Below, in pieces: positions 47,091-56,502 of a DNA stretch of 64,000 nt (its first letter is position 1; each line of letters opens with the position of its first letter). Source of the DNA: Kitasatospora paranensis (GTDB lineage Bacteria > Actinomycetota > Actinomycetes > Streptomycetales > Streptomycetaceae); contig NZ_BAABKV010000001.1 of assembly GCF_039544005.1 (NCBI RefSeq), forward strand, positions 62,001 through 126,000, read 5' to 3'. A program made the translations under genes and the position numbers. The notes under the pieces were generated by a model. It saw only the letters and a program-made list of their open reading frames with translations. It was not told the DNA's origin and did not search any database.

Positions 47091-49114
47091 ATGATCAACT
47101 CCTCCTCCGACACACCCTCCCGCGCCGGACGCCCCACCGCCCGACGCGCCCCCACCCGACGCCCCTCCGCGGCCCTGCTGGTGACCGCCCTGGTCGGCGG
47201 GCTGATGTCCGCCGCAACGGCGCCCCCGGCCTCGGCGGCAGACCTGGCCGGCGACTTCGACTCGACCGCCGTCGGCACGGTGCCCTCCGGCTGGTCCGTG
47301 ACCGGCGCGAGCGGCGACGTCACCGTGCAGGACGTGCCGGGCACCGTCGACCGCGGTCTGCAACTGCGCGACACCTCCAGCACCTCGTCCGTCACCGCGC
47401 GCGCCTCCTTCGGCAGCACGGCCGCGACGGTCGTCGCGGGCTTCCGGCTGCGCGCCGCGCAGACCTCCGCGACGGTCGGCGTGCACCTCGACGGCACGGC
47501 CGGCCACAGCGTCACCGTCGCCCTGGGCGCCGACGGGCAGCTCTACACCTACGACGGTGCCACCCGCGTCGACCTCGGCGCCTACACGGCCGACCGCTGG
47601 TACGACATCCGCGTCGTCGCCGACCCGTCCACCGACACCGCCGACGTCTACGTCGACGGCTCCCGCCGGGCCCGGCGCCTGGCGTTCCGCACCGCCACCG
47701 CGTCCCTGGGCGCGCTCCAGGCCGACGTCTCCGCGTCCTCCACCGGCACCGCCTGGCTGGACGACGTGCGCACCGGCACCGAGTCCGGGCCGCAGGGCTG
47801 GCCGTACCTCGGGCAGGTCGGGCCGCGCCCGCCCTCCAGATCGGCACCTCCCAGCTGCTCGTCGGCGCCGAGACCCTCGACCGGGACTACACCAGCTACC
47901 CGGCGTTCTCGCCGTACCTCGGCAAGCTCGGCGCAACCGGGGTGCGCCTGCAGGGCGGCTGGGCCAAGACCGAGAAGACCAAGGGCGTCTATGACTGGAC
48001 CTGGCTGGACAAGATCGTCGACGACGCCCGCGCCCAGGGCCTCAAGCCGTGGATCCAGCTGTCGTACGGCAACGGGATCTACACCGGGGGCGGCGACAGC
48101 GGGCTCGGCGGCCAACTGCCGTCCTCCGCCGAGGCGCTGGCGGCCTGGGACGCCTGGGTGCGGGCGATGGTGAACCGGTACAAGGACCGGGTCACCGAGT
48201 GGGAGGTCTGGAACGAGCCCAACCTCGCCGGCATCCCGGTCGCCGACTACACCGACTTCTACGTCCGCACGGCCACCCTGGTGCGAGCGGCCGAGCCCGG
48301 CGCAGTGGTCTTCGGACAGGAGGCCGGGATCGACGTCACCTACGCCCAGAACTTCCTGACGCTGCTCTCCCAGCAGGGCAAGTCCGACCTGCTGGGCGGC
48401 GTCAGCTACCACCCGTACAACGCCGACCCCGACGACGCCTGGACGTACCAGCAGGTCGCGAAGCTGAGGGCGCTGGTCGACCAGTACGCGCCGGGCGCGG
48501 TGGTCCGGCAGGGCGAGAACGGCGCGCCCAGCACCGCCGGCAGCTTCGGCGCGCTGGGCGACACGGACTGGACGGAGCTGAGCCAGTCCAAGTGGCTCCT
48601 GCGCCGGGTCCTCAACGACCTGGGCCGGGGCATCAGCACCTCCGTCTTCAGCATCTCTGACCTGAACTACCCGGGGAAGGTCAACACCAAGGGCCTGCTC
48701 CGGACCGGCACCGACAAGTCGGTGCGCTACGCGAAGCCGTCGTTCTACGCCGTGCAGGCCCTGGCGTCGGTCTTCGACAGCACCCTGGCGCCGCTGCCCG
48801 GCTACCACTGGAGCGCCGCGCCCGCCACCGCACTGACCGTGCAGGCGTTCGCCAACCGCACCAGCGGCCGCCAGGTCGTCGCCGTGTGGGCCGCCACCGG
48901 CAAGCCCACCGAGAGCACCACCAGCACCGCGACGGACCTCACCTTCACCGGCGGCGACTTCGCTGACCCGGTCTACGTCGACCTGCGCACGGGCGCCATC
49001 TACGACGTCCCGGACGCCGGCTGGTCGGCGCAGAACGGCACGTACACCTTCCGGGGCGTCCCGGTGTACGACTCGCCCGTCCTGATCGCGGACCGCTCCA
49101 CCGTCAAGTTCTAG
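47091..49114 (+). pseudogene. Secreted glycoside hydrolase (clan-A-like barrel), one frameshift
   Basis: An exported enzyme of about 674 residues. The signal peptide (SAALLVTALVGGLMSAATA, cut after ASA) is followed by a jelly-roll, CBM-like domain of about 170 residues (ATVVAGFRLRAAQTSATVGV, ADRWYDIRVVADPSTDTADV). After a shift near 47820 comes a TIM barrel resembling GH39/GH5-type enzymes: LGATGVRLQGGWAKTEKTKG, VTEWEVWNEPNLAGIP (acid/base Glu) and VVRQGENGAPSTAG (nucleophile Glu). A beta-sandwich closes the chain. It would release oligosaccharide for the co-encoded transporter. ATG 47091 has AGGA upstream. Confidence 0.78.
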
Positions 49115-49174
49115 TACCAGCGCCGGTCCCGTCCCGCGCCCCCTGGGCGGGACGGGACCGGCCGGGAGGCAACC

Positions 49175-50554
49175 GTGCAAGCCCCTGTCCGAGCCGCGCT
49201 GAAGTCGATCGTCGGCGACGCCCACTACCGGGACACCGACGGTGACCTGGTCCCCTTCAGCCGGGACGCGACCCCGCTGTTCTCCGCCCGGCCCGACGCC
49301 GTGGTCTTCCCCGCCGACACCCGCGAGGTGGCGGCCGTCCTGGAACTCGCCACCCGGCACGCCGTCCCGGTCGTCCCGCGCGGCGCCGGCTCCAACCTGT
49401 GCGCCGCGACCGTCGCGCTGCACGGCGGCATCGTCCTCGCGCTCACCCGCCTGAACCGCGTCCTGGAGATCGCCCCGTCCGAGCTCCTCGCCCGCGTGCA
49501 GCCGGGCGTCACCAGCGCGGCGCTCGCCGACGCCGCCGCCCGCGAGGACCTGCTGTGGGCGCCCGATCCGGGCAGCCGCACCGTCGCCACCATCGGCGGC
49601 ACCATCGCCACCAACGCGGGCGGACTGCGCGGCCTGAAGTACGGCGTCACCCGCGACTACGTCCTCGGACTGGAGGCCGTCCTGCCCACCGGGGAGGTCA
49701 TCCGCACCGGCGGCCGACTCCACAAGGACGTCGCCGGGTACGACCTGACCCGGCTGCTGACCGGTTCCGAGGGCACCCTCGCCGTCATCACCGAGGCCAC
49801 CCTCGCGCTGCGCCCCGCGCCCCGCACCTCCGGCACCGGCGTCGCCTACTTCGCCGACCTGGCCACGGCGGGCCGGGCCGTCGACGCGATCATCTCCGAC
49901 GGCGTGCTGCCCGCCACCCTGGAGTTCCTGGACCGGTCCTGCATCCGCGCCGTGGAGGAGTTCGCCGGGCTGGACCTGCGCACCGACGCCGGGGCGCTGC
50001 TGCTCTTCGGCGACGACGGCGAACCCGACTCCGTGGCCCGGACCATGGCCCGGATGAGCGACTCCTGCTCCGCCCGGGGCGCCCTGGAGGTCACCACCGC
50101 CGCCCGGATCGCCGAGGCCGAGGCGCTGCTCGCCGCCCGCCGCTGCACGCTGCCCGCGCTGTCCCGGCTGGGGGCGCTCACCATCCTGGAGGACGCGACC
50201 GTGCCCCGCCCGCGGATCGCCGAGATGGTGGAGCGGATCGACCGGATCGCCGAACGCCACGACCTCACCATCGCCACCTTCGGCCACGCGGGCGACGGCA
50301 ACCTCCACCCGACCTGCGTCATCGGGTCCCGCGAGAACACCGGGGCCGTCGCCCGCGCCGAGCACGCCTTCGGGGAGATCTTCTCCGCCGCCCTGGAACT
50401 CGGCGGCACCATCACCGGCGAACACGGCGTCGGCGCGGCCAAGTTCCCCCACCTGTCGGCGCAGCTCGGCCCCGACCAGATGTCCCTGCTGCGCCGGGTC
50501 AAGGGCGCCTTCGACCCGGCCGGAATCCTCAACCCCGGAAAGCTGGGTTCATGA
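49175..50554 (+). CDS. FAD-binding oxidoreductase, GlcD-like
   Basis: A 459-residue flavoprotein of the GlcD / D-lactate dehydrogenase group that oxidises 2-hydroxy acids to 2-oxo acids. The PCMH FAD domain shows PVVPRGAGSNLCAATVALHG, ATIGGTIATNAGGLRGLKYG and DLTRLLTGSEGTLAVITEAT. The C-terminal domain shows TIATFGHAGDGNLHPTCVIG and GTITGEHGVGAAKFPHLSAQ with metal/substrate His and Glu. The start is GTG 49175. The stop overlaps the start of the Fe-S protein by 4 nt. Acting with the Fe-S partner it would pass electrons to the quinone pool. Confidence 0.9.
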   Translation: MQAPVRAALKSIVGDAHYRDTDGDLVPFSRDATPLFSARPDAVVFPADTREVAAVLELATRHAVPVVPRGAGSNLCAATVALHGGIVLALTRLNRVLEIAPSELLARVQPGVTSAALADAAAREDLLWAPDPGSRTVATIGGTIATNAGGLRGLKYGVTRDYVLGLEAVLPTGEVIRTGGRLHKDVAGYDLTRLLTGSEGTLAVITEATLALRPAPRTSGTGVAYFADLATAGRAVDAIISDGVLPATLEFLDRSCIRAVEEFAGLDLRTDAGALLLFGDDGEPDSVARTMARMSDSCSARGALEVTTAARIAEAEALLAARRCTLPALSRLGALTILEDATVPRPRIAEMVERIDRIAERHDLTIATFGHAGDGNLHPTCVIGSRENTGAVARAEHAFGEIFSAALELGGTITGEHGVGAAKFPHLSAQLGPDQMSLLRRVKGAFDPAGILNPGKLGS

Positions 50555-51760
50555 ACGGCACCTCCCGGAAGGCGGCGGACCCGACCGGGCCCGTCTTCGA
50601 CCCCGACCTGCTCTCCCGCTGCATCTCGTGCGGCTTCTGCCTGCCCGCCTGCCCGACGTACGCGGCGACCGGCGACGAGGCGTCCTCCCCGCGCGGCCGG
50701 ATCAACCTGATGCGCGCCCTCCAGGACGGCGACCTCGACCCCTACGACCCCACCCTCACCGAACAGGCCTCCCAGTGCCTGGGCTGCCGCGCCTGCGAAC
50801 CGGTCTGCCCCGCCGGGGTCGAGTACGGGCAGCTCCTGGAGCAGTGGCGCGACCACCAGTGGAAGGGCCGCCGCCAACCCCTCCTCGCGCGCTCCCTGAT
50901 GCTGGTGACGCGACTGCGGGAGGCGTTCCGCCTCGCGGGGGCGGTGCGGCGGCTGCCGGGGGCCGTGCTGCGGAAGGTGCGGCGGCCGAGCCCCGGTGTG
51001 GCGGCCGGGGCCGGCGCGCCGGAGGCGTCCCTGATGCTCGGCTGCTTCGAACAGGTGCTGTTCCCCGAGGTCAGCCGGGCCGCGCGGCAACTGGTGCCGA
51101 ATCTCGCCGTGCCCACCGGCCAGGGCTGCTGCGGCGCCCTGCACGCCCACAACGGCGACACGGCGGCCGGCGAGCGCCTCGCCCACCGCCTCGGCGCGGA
51201 CCTGCCCGGCACCATCGTCACCACGTCCGGCGGCTGCGCGGCCCACCTCGCCTCGGTCCTCGGCCGGGACCGGGTGAAGGAGATCTCCGAGCTGCTCGCC
51301 GACGGGGGCGCGGCGGAGGACCCGCCGGGGAACCGACTCCCTCTCCCTTCAAAGGAGTTGGGCGAACTCCGGGTGGACGGCCGCCAGGCCCGCGTCACCC
51401 TCCAGGACTCCTGCCACCTGCGCAACGGCCTCGGCGTCTGGAAGGAGCCCCGCGCCCTGCTCGACCGGGTCGCCGACTACGTCGAACTGCCCTCCGCCGC
51501 GGGCTGCTGCGGCGCGGCGGGCACCTACTCCCTGCTCAGGCCGCGCGAGTCCCGCCGCATCCTCGACGCCAAGGTCCGCGAGATCGAGGCGGCCGGCGTG
51601 GACTACGTCGTCGCGGTCAACCCGGGCTGCCTGCGCCAGCTCCGGACCGGCCTGCGCCGCTCCCGCTCGCGCGTCAAGGCCGTGCACATCGCGGAACTCC
51701 TCGCCCGGGCGTCGCAGGACGCCCCCACTGACCCGCTCCCTCCCGCAGAAGAGGTACGAC
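50551..51760 (+). CDS. Fe-S binding oxidoreductase subunit, GlcF-like
   Basis: The electron-transfer partner of GlcD. Two 4Fe-4S motifs, LLSRCISCGFCLPACPTY (about residue 28) and ASQCLGCRACEPVCPAGVEY (about residue 70), are followed by two CCG (DUF3390/heterodisulfide-reductase-like) repeats: TGQGCCGALHAHNGD and AAGCCGAAGTYSLLRP, each with a preceding Cys. About 395 residues are typical. As written, the frame has no stop and runs on into the aldehyde dehydrogenase frame; I place the boundary at the ATG 51761, which has its own GAGG ribosome site. See the finding on this junction. Confidence 0.85.
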
Positions 51761-53213
51761 ATGTCCCCCTCCCTTCCTCCTCCGCCGCGTCGGCGGCGGA
51801 GGCGGCCCTCGCCGCCGCACCGGCCCTCGCCACGCTCCCCCTCCCCCGGCGGGCCGCGCTGCTGCACGGCCTCTCGCAGGCACTCGGTGACCACGCCGTC
51901 CACCTGGCGTCCGTGGCCGACGAGGAGACCCGGCTCGGCACGCAGCGCCTCAAGGGCGAGATCGACCGCACCCGGGTGCAGTTGGAGATGTTCGCCGACG
52001 TGGTCGAGGACGGCGGCTTCCTGGACGCGGTGATCGACCACGCCGACCCGGCGGCCCGGCCCGCGCCCCGCCCCGACCTGCGCCGCATGCTGGTGCCGCT
52101 GGGGCCGGTCGCGGTGTTCTCGGCGTCGAACTTCCCCTTCGCCTTCTCGGTGCTGGGCGGCGACACCGCGAGCGCACTGGCGGCGGGCTGCCCGGTGGTG
52201 GTCAAGGCCCACGAGGGCCACCCCCACCTCTCCGACCTGACCGCCCGCCTCGCCGCGGACGTCCTACCGGCAGGCGTCCTGAGCGTGGTCCACGGCCGGG
52301 AGGCGGGCCGCGCGCTGGTCACCGACCCGGAGATCCGCGCGGTCGGCTTCACCGGCTCCACGGCGGGCGGCCGTGCCCTGTTCGACCTGGCGGCGGCCCG
52401 CCCGGACCCGATCCCGTTCTACGGCGAACTCGGCTCCCTCAACCCGGTGGTGGTGACCCCGGCGGCCCACGCGGCCCGCGGCGCCGACCTCGCACGCGAG
52501 TTCGCGGCGTCGGCGACGCTGGGCCAGGGCCAGTTCTGCACCAAGCCGGGCCTGCTGTTCCTGCCGGACGGCAACGGCCTGGAGGACGCCCTGCGCGAGG
52601 AGTTCGCCTCGAGGGCCCCGGCCCCCTGCTGGGCGAGTGGATCGCGGACGCCTACCGCAGCACGCTCACCGCCCTCGCCGCCCACCCCGCGGTGCGGCCC
52701 CTGCACCACCCGCCCCACCCTGCCGACCCCCGCCACGCCGCCCCAGCCCTGCTCGCCACCACAGCCGACGCGCTACGCACCTCCCCTGCGCTCCTGGAGG
52801 AGTGCTTCGGCCCGGCCGCCCTGGTCGTCACCTACCCCACCCGCGAGGACCTGCTGGAGACCCTGCGCGCCCTCCCGGGCGGTCTCACCGCCACCGTCCA
52901 GGGCGAGGAAAGTGAGGACGAGGAACTCTTCCACGCCCTGACCGCCGCCCTGCGCACGGGCCGCCTGGTCTGGAACGGCTGGCCCACCGGGGTGGCCGTC
53001 ACCGCCGCCATGCACCACGGCGGCCCCTGGCCCGCCACCACCTCCCCGCTGCACACCAGCGTCGGCACTCGCGCCATCACCCGCTGGCTCCGCCCGATCG
53101 CCTACCAGAACGCCCCGGACGCGTTCCTGCCGCCGCCGCTGCGGGAGGGCAACCCGTGGGGCGTCCCCCGGGAGGTGAACCTCCCGGGCCGGCTCCGCGG
53201 GCCCCGGGACTGA
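51761..53213 (+). pseudogene. Aldehyde dehydrogenase, alpha-ketoglutarate semialdehyde type, frameshifted
   Basis: A cytoplasmic NADP-type aldehyde dehydrogenase of about 485 residues, closest by motif to type III 2,5-dioxopentanoate (alpha-ketoglutarate semialdehyde) dehydrogenases. Seen: LVPLGPVAVFSASNFPFAFS, VKAHEGHPHLSDLTARLA, VGFTGSTAGGRALFDLAA, catalytic Glu in FYGELGSLNPVVV and catalytic Cys in LGQGQFCTKPGLLF. The start frame at ATG 51761 is off by one base within CCCCC, and a second shift near 52615 leads into EECFGPAALVVTYPT and the end (QNAPDAFLPPPLREGNPWGV). It is the final step of non-phosphorylative sugar-acid pathways, feeding 2-oxoglutarate to the TCA cycle. Confidence 0.85.
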
Positions 53214-53289
53214 CGACGCGCTGTCCCCAGCCCGCCGCAATCACGGGACTTCAGCGGGGCGGGGGCCGTGACGACGACCGGTGCAGCCC

Positions 53290-53545
53290 GTCGTTCGACC
53301 ACATGGCCGGCCCGCCCCGGCCACCGGTGGGGAACGAAGCCTTCGAGGACGATGTCGACCGCGTCGGCGATGCCGGGCAGGGAGGGGAGTGCGTCATCCG
53401 GACCGGGTGCCGCGGGCGGGTTCATGGCCAGACTGAACAGCAGGGCGAGGAGGACGACGGCGCCGTGTTCGGCGCGCAGGTACTCGGCGGGCCGCCCCGG
53501 GGCGGCCCGGCCTCCGGAGACACCCTGCAGCGCGGTGGGCGTGGC
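53290..53545 (-). pseudogene. Possible TetR C-terminal remnant
   Basis: The minus strand reads AEYLRAEHGAVVLLALLFSL, AMNPPAAPGPDDALPSLPGI, ADAVDIVLEGFVPHRW. The helix followed by D-VLEG-F-P resembles the end of a TetR-type ligand domain. No DNA-binding domain is found upstream, where the GH125 remnant lies on the other strand. The assignment is tentative. Confidence 0.3.
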
Positions 53546-53560
53546 GCACCGGTGGCGGTC

Positions 53561-53804
53561 ACCGGCATGTCCTGGTCGGGCTTCCGCCCCAGCGACGACC
53601 GGTGCACGTACGGCTATCCAACGCGCTGGCCGCGGTCTCCCTGCAACGGTCTGGCGGAGCTCGCCTCGGCGGCCGGCCGGGCGGCTCTGGCGGCCGAGGC
53701 CTCGGCCCTGCCGACGGAACTCACCACGGCGGTGCGGGCACACAACACCATGGCGCACCAGGAGGGACGGGTGTACGCCTACGAGGTGGACGGCCTACTT
53801 GAGC
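53561..53804 (+). pseudogene. GH125 exo-alpha-1,6-mannosidase, C-terminal remnant
   Basis: TGMSWSGFRPSDDRCTYGY is the near-C-terminal signature of GH125 mannosidases (TGMTWSGFRPSDDAC-YGY-IPSNMFA). A shift follows, then LSNALAAVSLQRLAELAS, ALPTELTTAVRAHNTMAHQE and GRVYAYEVDGL, where the IS3 element begins. The first two thirds of the gene are missing on the left and the last part is missing on the right, so neither side of the IS restores it. Confidence 0.55.
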
Positions 53805-53832
53805 CTTCCCCCGGGACGTGGACACCGGAGTT

Positions 53833-54732
53833 TCATGCGGCGAGGGTGATCTTACGGGTTGCCGCTGGCTGCTGTTCGAACTGGATCGGGCTGAGGTAGC
53901 CGAGCGTGGAGTGACGCCGGCGGAGGTTATAGAAGGAGATCCAGCGGAACACCTCCAGTCTCGCCTGATGCCGACTGGCCCATCGCACTCCGGGCATCAA
54001 CTCCCTTTTGAGTGAGGCGAAGAAGCTCTCCGCGACGGCGTTGTCGTAGCTGGAGCCGACCTTTCCCATGCTTCGCCGGACACCGTGGCGTCGGCAGAGT
54101 CTCGCGAACTCAGCCGAGCCGTATTGCGAGCCCCTGTCCGAGTGGAAAATCACGCCGCAGACTCGGCCGCCGCGGGCGGCCACCGCGGCCTCCAGGGCGT
54201 CGGCGACCAGGCCGGTGCGCATGTGGTCGGCCAGCGACCAGCCCACCAGGCGGCGCGAGTGCAGGTCGATGACGGTGGCCAGGTACATCCAGGAGCCGCC
54301 GATCGGCAGATACGTGATGTCGCCTACCCACCGGGTGTCGGGCGCCGGCGCCGTGAAGTCGCGTCCGATCAGGTCCGGTGCCGGCGGTGCGGTCATGTCC
54401 GGAATCGTCGTGCGGCAGCGTTTGCTCAGGTGGCGGCCGATGATGCCGTGCTCGCGCATCAGGCGTGCTATCCGTTTACGGTTGACCACCCGGCCCTGGG
54501 CTCGCAGTTCGGCGTGCACCCTTGGCACCCCGCAGGCGCCCCGCGTCTCCTGGTGGACTGCGCGGATCTCGCGTACGAGTGCGGCCTCGGCCGCTGCCCG
54601 GTCGGCGCGGGCCCGGGCACCAGCCCGCCAGGCGTAGTACCCGGAACGGGCGACGCCCAGGACCTCGCACAGCCGCTGGATGCCGAACTCGGCGGCGTGG
54701 GTGGAGATGAAGTCCCAGCGGCGGGCCCTCAC
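53833..54732 (-). CDS. IS3 transposase OrfB
   Basis: An intact catalytic subunit, about 299 residues from GTG 54732, which overlaps the orfA stop by 4 nt. The HTH region RWDFISTHAAEFGIQRLCEV, then the integrase core: RWVGDITYLPIGGSWMYLAT (first Asp), VIFHSDRGSQYGSAEFARLC (second Asp), SYDNAVAESFFASLKRELMP (Glu), and the end YNLRRRHSTLGYLSPIQFEQ. Compared with copy A the protein differs at many positions, so these are two distinct IS3 types, not a duplication. Confidence 0.9.
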   Translation of the reverse strand: MRARRWDFISTHAAEFGIQRLCEVLGVARSGYYAWRAGARARADRAAAEAALVREIRAVHQETRGACGVPRVHAELRAQGRVVNRKRIARLMREHGIIGRHLSKRCRTTIPDMTAPPAPDLIGRDFTAPAPDTRWVGDITYLPIGGSWMYLATVIDLHSRRLVGWSLADHMRTGLVADALEAAVAARGGRVCGVIFHSDRGSQYGSAEFARLCRRHGVRRSMGKVGSSYDNAVAESFFASLKRELMPGVRWASRHQARLEVFRWISFYNLRRRHSTLGYLSPIQFEQQPAATRKITLAA

Positions 54733-55022
54733 TTCATCTCCCGTGCGAAATAGGCCGCTGCCCGGCGCAGGATCTCCCTTTCGGCCTGCCACTCCCGCTC
54801 GGCCTTGCGCAACCGCGCGAGATCGGACCGCTCGTCCGCGTTGAGGGCCTGCTCGGCCGACGCCGGCTCGGCGTCGGCGGCCCGCACCCAGTTCCGCAGC
54901 GTCTCGTGGTTGACCCCGATCTCCCTCGCGACCGCTGCGAACGTGTGCCGGCCCTCCGAGGCCCGGTACAGCGCGACGGCATCACGACGGAACTCGTCCG
55001 AGTACCTCGACGGACGTCCCAC
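54729..55022 (-). CDS. IS3 transposase OrfA
   Basis: The 97-residue DNA-binding subunit, from GTG 55022 with GGAAGG upstream: GRPSRYSDEFRRDAVALYRA and TFAAVAREIGVNHETLRNWV are the helix-turn-helix; LARLRKAEREWQAEREILRR is the coiled coil. The end AAAYFAREMK is nearly the same as in copy A. Confidence 0.88.
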   Translation of the reverse strand: MGRPSRYSDEFRRDAVALYRASEGRHTFAAVAREIGVNHETLRNWVRAADAEPASAEQALNADERSDLARLRKAEREWQAEREILRRAAAYFAREMK

Positions 55023-55084
55023 CTGGACTTCCCTTCCTGGATCTACAAGATCCAAGTGTCAGGGTGCCCACGTCACGGGGCAAA

Positions 55085-55410
55085 GCTCAGCCGTCCTGGA
55101 ACGGTTCGCCAGCGCCGTCTCCCGCGCAGGCGCCGACCTCGACCCCACCGACGGCTACCTCGGCGGCGTCGGCTGGGAAACCCGCTACCGCCTCGACGGC
55201 TACGTCCTGCTCGGAGCCCGACGAACCCAGCAGCCGATCACCCTCACCCCCACCGAGACCCTCACCCTGGGCACCATCGGCGCCCTCGCCCTCGCACTGC
55301 CCGCCGCCGCCATGTTCGACCCCACCGACCTCGCCCGGCTCTGTGCCGTCCTCGACGACGCCGTCACCCACGCCCCCAACCCAGAACCCGCCCCGACCCC
55401 ACCCACCTGA
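55085..55410 (+). pseudogene. Truncated duplicate of the hypothetical gene at 24035
   Basis: From AVLERFASAVSRAGADLDPT to LARLCAVLDDAVTHAPNPEP this repeats the gene at 24035-24556 with only a few changes (Cys to Ser in ERFA-AVSR, a two-residue deletion near the end). Its first third and start are missing, replaced by IS3 copy B ten bases upstream. No start codon or ribosome site is available. Confidence 0.7.
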
Positions 55411-55451
55411 CCGCCCACCCCGCCCCCGGCGGCCGACCGGCCGGGCAGGGG

Positions 55452-55952
55452 TCAGGAGGTCGGGTGCGGGGTGTGCGGGAGGTCCGGCGTGCTGGTGCGG
55501 ACGAGTTTCTTGATCAGGGCCACGGTCTGCGCGGGCCTGAGCCGGCCGTGGTCGGAACCGACCGCCGAGCACACCACGGCCAGCAGCTGCAGCAGACCGA
55601 CCCGTCGGACCTCGGCGTCCGCCTGCTCCCAGACCACGCGCGCTGCCGCCTGACCGGCTTCCCGGTGCTCGGCCTGTACCTCCAGGACCAGTGACGTGAC
55701 CGGGTCCGGTGTCGAGCGGGCCACGGCCCGCAGGCGGTCCACCCCGGCGCGCTCGGTCAGGCCGTAGACCGGGCACGTCGCCAGGACGCCGAGCAGGAGC
55801 AGCGCGCCCTCCCACAGGGCGTCCTCGTCGCGGTGCTCCAGCTCGGCGAGCAGCAGCTGGCCCGCCGTCCACTCTCCCGTGCGGGCCATCGCATCGACCG
55901 CTTGGTCGACCAGGTCTTCGACTGGCGGGAGGGATAGGGCGTCGGCGTTCAC
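55452..55952 (-). CDS. Hypothetical helical protein
   Basis: A 166-residue protein, no family recognised. It starts at ATG 55952 (MNADALSLPPVEDLVDQAVD) and is almost entirely alpha-helical (AGQLLLAELEHRDEDALWEG, ALLLLGVLATCPVYGLTERA, DPVTSLVLEVQAEHREAGQA, RRVGLLQLLAVVCSAVGSDH), like a short helical-repeat protein. The end PDLPHTPHPTS is disordered. It has neither a signal peptide nor Cys pairs. It converges on the truncated duplicate gene. Confidence 0.6.
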   Translation of the reverse strand: MNADALSLPPVEDLVDQAVDAMARTGEWTAGQLLLAELEHRDEDALWEGALLLLGVLATCPVYGLTERAGVDRLRAVARSTPDPVTSLVLEVQAEHREAGQAAARVVWEQADAEVRRVGLLQLLAVVCSAVGSDHGRLRPAQTVALIKKLVRTSTPDLPHTPHPTS

Positions 55953-56502
55953 GGGGGCACGGTAGCTCCCGCTGCCGACATCCTCCGGCCGACCAGCTGA
56001 CGGGCGGGCCGAGAGGTGCGCCGGGTACTGCTGGCCGGGGCGGCCAGGCCGGAGGTGTCAACCAGAGCCGGCAGGCGGGAGTGGTGCGCGGGTTTGTTGG
56101 GTCCGGGGGCTTCCGGGCTCGCCGCCGGGCGTGGTCGGGACCCCTGGGGGGGTAGCCGCGTTCGCGGTCACCGTTTGGTCGTGCACGCAGGTTCGTGCCA
56201 CAGCGTCCGAACGACGGTCCCGTCTGGTGTGATGCGCTCGGTGGACCAGGTCCGGCAGCTGCAGCCGACCGGCCGGGGTGCAGGGGCGGCTGCGGGCGCG
56301 GTGGTTGCGGACGGACGACGGCGACGGCGTACGGGTGTGGTCATGCTGGAGGCGATGCCCTCCCTGGTGCCGGGTTGAATCCCGTCGCCACCCGAACGCA
56401 GCAGCCCCGCGCGCCGCACCCGGTTTCCCAGGCGGCCGGGGCCCTGGGGCCGGCCATGCAGATCTGCGCCTGCGGGTCAGTGCGGCTGGGTAGCATCCGC
56501 GG
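55953..56502. other. Gap without a supported gene
   Basis: About 550 bases. I see no family motif on either strand. A T-arm-like sequence near 56374 is discussed under rejected items. Confidence 0.4.

Larger units (their letters stand above)
53815..55074 (-). mobile_element. IS3 family element, copy B
   Basis: An IS3-type element of about 1,260 bp with ends GACGTGGACACCGG (53815 on) and, reversed from 55074, GACGTGGGCACCCT. It carries intact orfA and orfB on the minus strand. It is flanked by a GH125 remnant on the left and a 5'-truncated duplicate hypothetical gene on the right, so its flanks do not belong together. Confidence 0.75.

Noticed and set aside
49399..50550. Arg/Pro-rich extension upstream of the GlcF-like frame
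   Set aside because: It lies within glcD in another frame and reads as RR/PR-rich noise; the true start is the ATG at 50551 overlapping the glcD stop.
56349..56396. tRNA-like 3' half (CGGG-TTGAATC-CCG T-arm with GGCGAT/GTCGCC pairing)
   Set aside because: The invariant C of the T-loop is G, and no D-arm or anticodon arm precedes it; chance similarity in GC-rich DNA is likely. A possible att remnant cannot be shown.
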